Below the pieces are notes generated by a model, which did not search any database, was not told the DNA's origin, and worked only from the letters and a program-made list of their open reading frames with translations. Source: Spiribacter sp. 2438 (GTDB taxonomy: Bacteria > Pseudomonadota > Gammaproteobacteria > Nitrococcales > Nitrococcaceae). From it: DNA of 64,000 bases. Position 1 is the first letter of the stretch, and each line of letters starts with the position of its first letter. Shown here piece after piece: positions 60,442 through 64,000 of the stretch. Where the stretch lies: NCBI RefSeq assembly GCF_009676705.1, contig NZ_CP046046.1, forward strand, positions 1,488,001-1,552,000, written 5' to 3'. The translations under genes and the position numbers were made by a program.

Positions 60442-61590
60442 TCAGTCCGCCTGACGTCGAAGGAATGCCGGAATATCCAGGTATTCCATGTCACTGTCCG
60501 GCTCGGCGGCACTCCCCTGCGCGGCGGCACGCCGGCGTGCAACGGCCGGCCGTTCCAGCGCCTCGTAGTCAACGTCTCCGCTGGCCTTGCGAGTCACCAG
60601 TCGAGGGGTCGGAGCCGGCTCGGCGCTGACACCGACGGGAGCAAGGCCCGTGGCGACCACGGTGACCCGCAGCTCACCCTCCAGCTCGGGATCGATCACG
60701 GTGCCGACAACCACCGTGGCATCCTCGGACGCGAACTCCTTGACCGCTTGACCGACTTCATCGAATTCCCCGATGGAGAGGTCCAGGCCCGCCGTGACAT
60801 TCACAAGAATGCCGTGGGCTCCCGCGATGTTGGCGTCTTCGAGCAGCGGGCAGGCGATGGCGCGCTGTGCCGCTTCCCGGGCCCGATTGTCACCGGCTGC
60901 TTCCCCGGATCCCATCACCGCCATGCCCATCTCGGACATCACGGTGCGCACATCCGCGAAGTCGACATTAATCAGGCCCGGTCGGGTGATCAGCTCGGCA
61001 ATGCCCTTGACCGCGCCCAGCAGGACATCATTGGCCGACTTGAATGCATTCAGCAGTGTCAGTTCCTTGCCAAGCACCGAGAGCAACTTCTCGTTGGGGA
61101 TGGTGATCAAAGAGTCGACTTCACGCTCGAGCTCCCGAATCCCCTCTTCGGCCACGCTCATGCGCTTCTTGCCTTCGAAAGGAAACGGTTTAGTGACCAC
61201 GGCCACGGTCAGGATGCCCATTTCCCTGGCGATCTGGGCCACCACCGGTGCCGCACCGGTGCCGGTACCACCCCCCATGCCGGCGGTAATGAATACCATG
61301 TCGGCACCCTCGAGCACCTCGGCAATTCGCTCGCGGTCATCCTCGGCCGCTTCCCGGCCCACCGTCGGGTTGGCGCCAGCGCCCAGTCCCTTGGTGATCT
61401 CCTGTCCCAGTTGCAACGGGGTTCGTGCCGCACTGTTCTTAAGTGCCTGGGCGTCGGTATTGGCGCAGATGAAGTCCACGCCATCCACGTCAGCGGCCAC
61501 CATGTGCTGCACGGCGTTGCCGCCGCCACCACCGACTCCGACCACCTTGATCACCGCGTTCTGATTAAAAGAGTCCATAAGCTCAAACAT
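60442..61590 (-). CDS. ftsZ: Cell division GTPase FtsZ
   Basis: FtsZ polymerises into the division ring. The 382-residue tubulin homologue has VGVGGGGGNAVQHM near residue 17, the GTP motif GGGTGTGAAPVVA near residue 104, the T7 loop NVDFADVRTVM near residue 207, a short linker and the conserved C-terminal peptide LDIPAFLRRQAD that binds FtsA, ZipA and ZapD. It follows ftsA by 21 bases with a good ribosome-binding site. Confidence 0.97.
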   Translation of the reverse strand: MFELMDSFNQNAVIKVVGVGGGGGNAVQHMVAADVDGVDFICANTDAQALKNSAARTPLQLGQEITKGLGAGANPTVGREAAEDDRERIAEVLEGADMVFITAGMGGGTGTGAAPVVAQIAREMGILTVAVVTKPFPFEGKKRMSVAEEGIRELEREVDSLITIPNEKLLSVLGKELTLLNAFKSANDVLLGAVKGIAELITRPGLINVDFADVRTVMSEMGMAVMGSGEAAGDNRAREAAQRAIACPLLEDANIAGAHGILVNVTAGLDLSIGEFDEVGQAVKEFASEDATVVVGTVIDPELEGELRVTVVATGLAPVGVSAEPAPTPRLVTRKASGDVDYEALERPAVARRRAAAQGSAAEPDSDMEYLDIPAFLRRQAD

Positions 61591-61611
61591 CGCTCGCCCT
61601 CCTGTGACGCA

Positions 61612-62850
61612 TCAAAAATTACCCTTGAACCAGTCCCGCATCCGGTTCAGAACCGCGCCGAAGCCCCGCGCGGAAGTCGTGAACGACGGATGACGGTCAC
61701 CACGATGGCGATGGCCGCAATGCAGCAGCCCCACCCCCGTGGCGTAGATCGGATTCCGGACGACATCGGTCAGCCCGGTCATGTGCTGTGGCAGGCCGAG
61801 TCGTACCGGGGTATGGAATACCTCCTCGGCCAACTCCACGGCGCCTTCCATCTTCGAGCTGCCGCCGGTGAGCACCATGCCGGCGGCAATGAGGTCCTCG
61901 AAACCACTGCGGCGGAGTTCCGCCTGCACCAGTGACATCAGCTCCTCGTAGCGAGGCTCCACCACTTCTGCCAGGGTCTGGCGAGCAAGACGCCGCGGCG
62001 GCCGGTCACCCACCGAGGGCACCTCGATGGTTTCTTCGGTGCTCGCCAATTGAGAGAGCGCGCAGGCATAGCGCATCTTGATCTCGTCGGCGTGCTGGGT
62101 GGGCGTGCGCAAAGCCACGGCGATGTCGTTGGTCACCTGATCGCCGGCAATGGGAATCACCGCGGTATGGCGGATGGCGCCATCGGTGAACACGGCGATA
62201 TCTGTGGTACCGCCTCCAATGTCCACCAGGCAGACACCCAGCTCTTTTTCGTCATCGGTGAGCACGGCATAACTGGAGGCAAGCTGCTCCAGAATGATGT
62301 CGTCCACCTCCAGGCCGCAGCGGCGGATGCATTTGACAATGTTCTGTGCCGCGCTCACCGCCCCGGTGACCATGTGCACCTTGGCCTCCAGCCGAACGCC
62401 GGACATCCCCACCGGCTCCCGTACGCCTTCCTGGTTGTCGATGATGTATTCCTGGGGAAGGGTGTGCAGGATCTCCTGGTCTGCCGGAATGGCCACAGCG
62501 CGGGCGGCGTCCAGCACCCGGTCGACGTCGCTTTGAGTGACTTCCTTTTCCTTGATGGCGACGATGCCATGGGAATTGAGCGACCGGACGTGGCTGCCGG
62601 CGATACCCACGTAAACCGAGTGAATCTCGCAGCCGGCCATGAGCTCCGCTTCTTCCACCGCCCGCTGAATGGACTGGACGGTGGACTCGATATTGACCAC
62701 GACACCCTTCTTCAATCCGCGGGAAGGATGGGATCCCAGGCCGATCACCTCCACGTCGCCATCGGCCTGCATTTCGCCGACGATGGCCACCACCTTGGAG
62801 GTGCCGATATCGAGGCCCACCAGCAGATTGCGTTCCTGTTTGCGCGTCAT
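61612..62850 (-). CDS. ftsA: Cell division protein FtsA
   Basis: FtsA is the actin-like ATPase that tethers FtsZ to the membrane. The 412-residue protein has phosphate-1 LLVGLDIGTSKVVAIV near residue 8, phosphate-2 LVDIGGGTTDIAVF near residue 205, TGGSSKMEG near residue 336 and a C-terminal amphipathic helix (GAVLNRMRDWFKGNF) for membrane binding. MTRKQERN at 62850 is preferred over 62865. It starts 4 bases after the ftsQ stop. Confidence 0.96.
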   Translation of the reverse strand: MTRKQERNLLVGLDIGTSKVVAIVGEMQADGDVEVIGLGSHPSRGLKKGVVVNIESTVQSIQRAVEEAELMAGCEIHSVYVGIAGSHVRSLNSHGIVAIKEKEVTQSDVDRVLDAARAVAIPADQEILHTLPQEYIIDNQEGVREPVGMSGVRLEAKVHMVTGAVSAAQNIVKCIRRCGLEVDDIILEQLASSYAVLTDDEKELGVCLVDIGGGTTDIAVFTDGAIRHTAVIPIAGDQVTNDIAVALRTPTQHADEIKMRYACALSQLASTEETIEVPSVGDRPPRRLARQTLAEVVEPRYEELMSLVQAELRRSGFEDLIAAGMVLTGGSSKMEGAVELAEEVFHTPVRLGLPQHMTGLTDVVRNPIYATGVGLLHCGHRHRGDRHPSFTTSARGFGAVLNRMRDWFKGNF

Positions 62851-62854
62851 CGTC

Positions 62855-63565
62855 TCAGTCCTCATCCTGCGTCCAACGCAGGGAAAATCCGTTGGGATAG
62901 CGCAGGTCGATCACGGCGATCCGTTGATCCTGCGCCGGTGTGATTCGGGGCCAGGCCCTGATCAGTCGCTCGATCCGCGACTGGGTATCCTCGCGGCCCA
63001 GGCGGATCAGGCCACCGTCGGCCAGCTCCACGGTCCAGGCTCGGCGTTCGTCCAGATCCAGGCCAATGGGCTCCAGCCCCAGTGGCGTTAGAGCCAGGCG
63101 CAATGCCTGGTACTGCTCGAGCACTCGCGCCGCACTGCCAGGCGGGCCGGTCAGAGAAGGCAGACCATCCGGCAGAGTCCGCGGCTGAAAAACGCGAGCC
63201 TTCGCATTCATCAGGGCCACCTCGCCCCAGCGGGCCACCGGCTGCTGCTCGCGGATGGTGATGCGAACCGTGTCCGGCCAGACCCGACGGACCGTTGCCG
63301 TATCTACCCAGGGGAGGGCCTCCACCCCGCGGCGTAAAGCGGCAACGTCCACCCCCAGCAGCCCCCCCTGAAGATGCGCGGAAACCGCCTCCCGAAGCTC
63401 CGCCTCGCTGAGCCGCTCCAGGTCGCCATCGAAACGTACTGTCTCCAGCGGCAGCACGGCGGTCTCCGACCCGTGGTCGAGCGCCCACATGCCGCCCCAG
63501 GCCAGTGTCGCCAGTGCGACCAGTCCCATCAGCCACCGTCCCAACTGGCGCCATCGCAGCATCAC
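62855..63565 (-). CDS. ftsQ: Cell division protein FtsQ
   Basis: FtsQ is a bitopic divisome protein linking FtsB/FtsL to early components. The 236-residue protein has a short cytoplasmic N-terminus, one membrane segment (about residues 10-29), a POTRA domain (about 38-108, with VSAHLQGGLLGVDVAAL and PWVDTATVRRVWPDTVRI) and a beta domain. The ATG at 63565 overlaps the ddl stop by 4 bases. The position in ddl-ftsQ-ftsA-ftsZ is conserved. Confidence 0.94.
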   Translation of the reverse strand: MMLRWRQLGRWLMGLVALATLAWGGMWALDHGSETAVLPLETVRFDGDLERLSEAELREAVSAHLQGGLLGVDVAALRRGVEALPWVDTATVRRVWPDTVRITIREQQPVARWGEVALMNAKARVFQPRTLPDGLPSLTGPPGSAARVLEQYQALRLALTPLGLEPIGLDLDERRAWTVELADGGLIRLGREDTQSRIERLIRAWPRITPAQDQRIAVIDLRYPNGFSLRWTQDED

Positions 63566-64000
63566 CGATCGTCACCATGCCTCCAGCTCGTCAGCAAAAT
63601 CCGCCAGACCAGCGCTTTCATATCCAGGCCGGCGGCCAGCGCTGCCGCCGGCACCAGCGAGTGATCCGTCATTCCCGGGATCGTGTTGACCTCCAGTAGC
63701 CAGAACCGCCCGGCCTGGTCAGCCATGACATCCACTCGACCCCAACCGGAAGCGCCAATGGCCCGAAAAGCTTCAACGGCCAGCTCCGCCAGCTGATGCT
63801 CGGTGCTTTCCCCGAGTCCGCAGGGAATCACCATGCGGGTGGCTTCGGAGCGATACTTGGCGTCGAAATCGTAGAAGTCCGTGGCCACCTCAATGCGGAT
63901 CGCCGGCAATGCCTCGTCCCCCAGCACGGCAACGGTGTATTCGGCGCCGCGAACGCAGCGCTCCACCAGCACGGCATCGCCGAAGGTCTTGGCCTCATCC
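63562..64000 (-). CDS. ddl: D-alanine--D-alanine ligase, C-terminal part (cut by the window edge)
   Basis: The frame is open to the window edge and covers about 146 C-terminal residues of the ATP-grasp ligase that makes the D-Ala-D-Ala dipeptide for peptidoglycan. Visible features are VLVERCVRGAEYTVAVLG, GWGRVDVMAD, the metal-binding segment FWLLEVNTIPGMTDHSLVP, and a short C-terminal helix. An internal ATG-type start at 63972 is rejected because similarity continues upstream (DEAKTFGDA). Position before ftsQ indicates the DdlB type. Confidence 0.93.
   Translation of the reverse strand, partial: DEAKTFGDAVLVERCVRGAEYTVAVLGDEALPAIRIEVATDFYDFDAKYRSEATRMVIPCGLGESTEHQLAELAVEAFRAIGASGWGRVDVMADQAGRFWLLEVNTIPGMTDHSLVPAAALAAGLDMKALVWRILLTSWRHGDDR

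Noticed and set aside
60250-61935. 561-codon plus-strand open frame
   Set aside because: It is antisense to ftsZ and the ends of ftsA and lpxC; no domain can be recognised.

Overview
This window is a stretch of core chromosome from a high-GC gammaproteobacterium. Gene content and order (ddlB-ftsQ-ftsA-ftsZ-lpxC, secA next to mutT, pilBCD-coaE-zapD-yacG, murJ/ribF-ileS-lspA-ispH, rplU-rpmA-obg-proB opposite ispB) match the Chromatiales/Pseudomonas side of the class. Frequent 4-bp stop/start overlaps, very short spacers, acidic proteins, a TrkA/TrkH pair and a large Mrp-type cation/proton antiporter locus suggest a compact, probably halophilic or halotolerant organism, perhaps of the Ectothiorhodospiraceae type. 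That placement is inference from gene content. I see no insertion sequence, prophage or CRISPR array.

Layout. 1-5.2 kb: start of aroC, prmB, a Sco-like protein, psd, then the elongation factor P cluster epmA, efp and epmB. 5.2-13.4 kb: htpX, both topoisomerase IV subunits, xseB, ispA and typA. 13.5-19.8 kb: trkH/trkA, srkA, the PHP nuclease rnm, and argD-argF. 19.8-28.8 kb: the phosphate regulon, read on the minus strand as phoB (frameshifted), phoR, pstS, a Sel1-repeat protein, an FKBP isomerase, pstC, pstA, pstB, phoU. 28.8-36.2 kb: a ten-gene Mrp-type operon. 36.2-38 kb: tRNA-Thr and two pilin-like genes. 37.4-44.3 kb: ispH, lspA, ileS, ribF, murJ. 44.4-48.8 kb: rpsT, proB, obg, rpmA, rplU, ispB, tRNA-Pro. 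48.8-54 kb: pilB, pilC, pilD, coaE, zapD, yacG. 54-64 kb: a Nudix/ThiE-like fusion, argJ, secA, dciA, lpxC, ftsZ, ftsA, ftsQ and the C-terminal part of ddl.

The most notable observations are these. (1) phoB carries one extra base that destroys the DNA-binding domain frame, although three well-formed Pho boxes remain in front of phoB, the Sel1-FKBP pair and pstC. (2) The Sel1-repeat and FKBP genes lie inside the pst locus behind their own Pho box and look like Pho-regulon members of unknown role. (3) The antiporter operon has a split and reordered MrpA, three NuoL/M/N-like subunits, and a third subunit lacking the usual channel lysine. (4) PilB and PilD both lack their zinc-binding cysteine regions, and the minor-pilin cluster beside ispH is reduced to two genes.

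Genes were called from protein family recognition in the translated sequence. Starts were adjusted using ribosome-binding sites, gene overlaps and expected N-termini. All functions are assigned by eye, without database searches.
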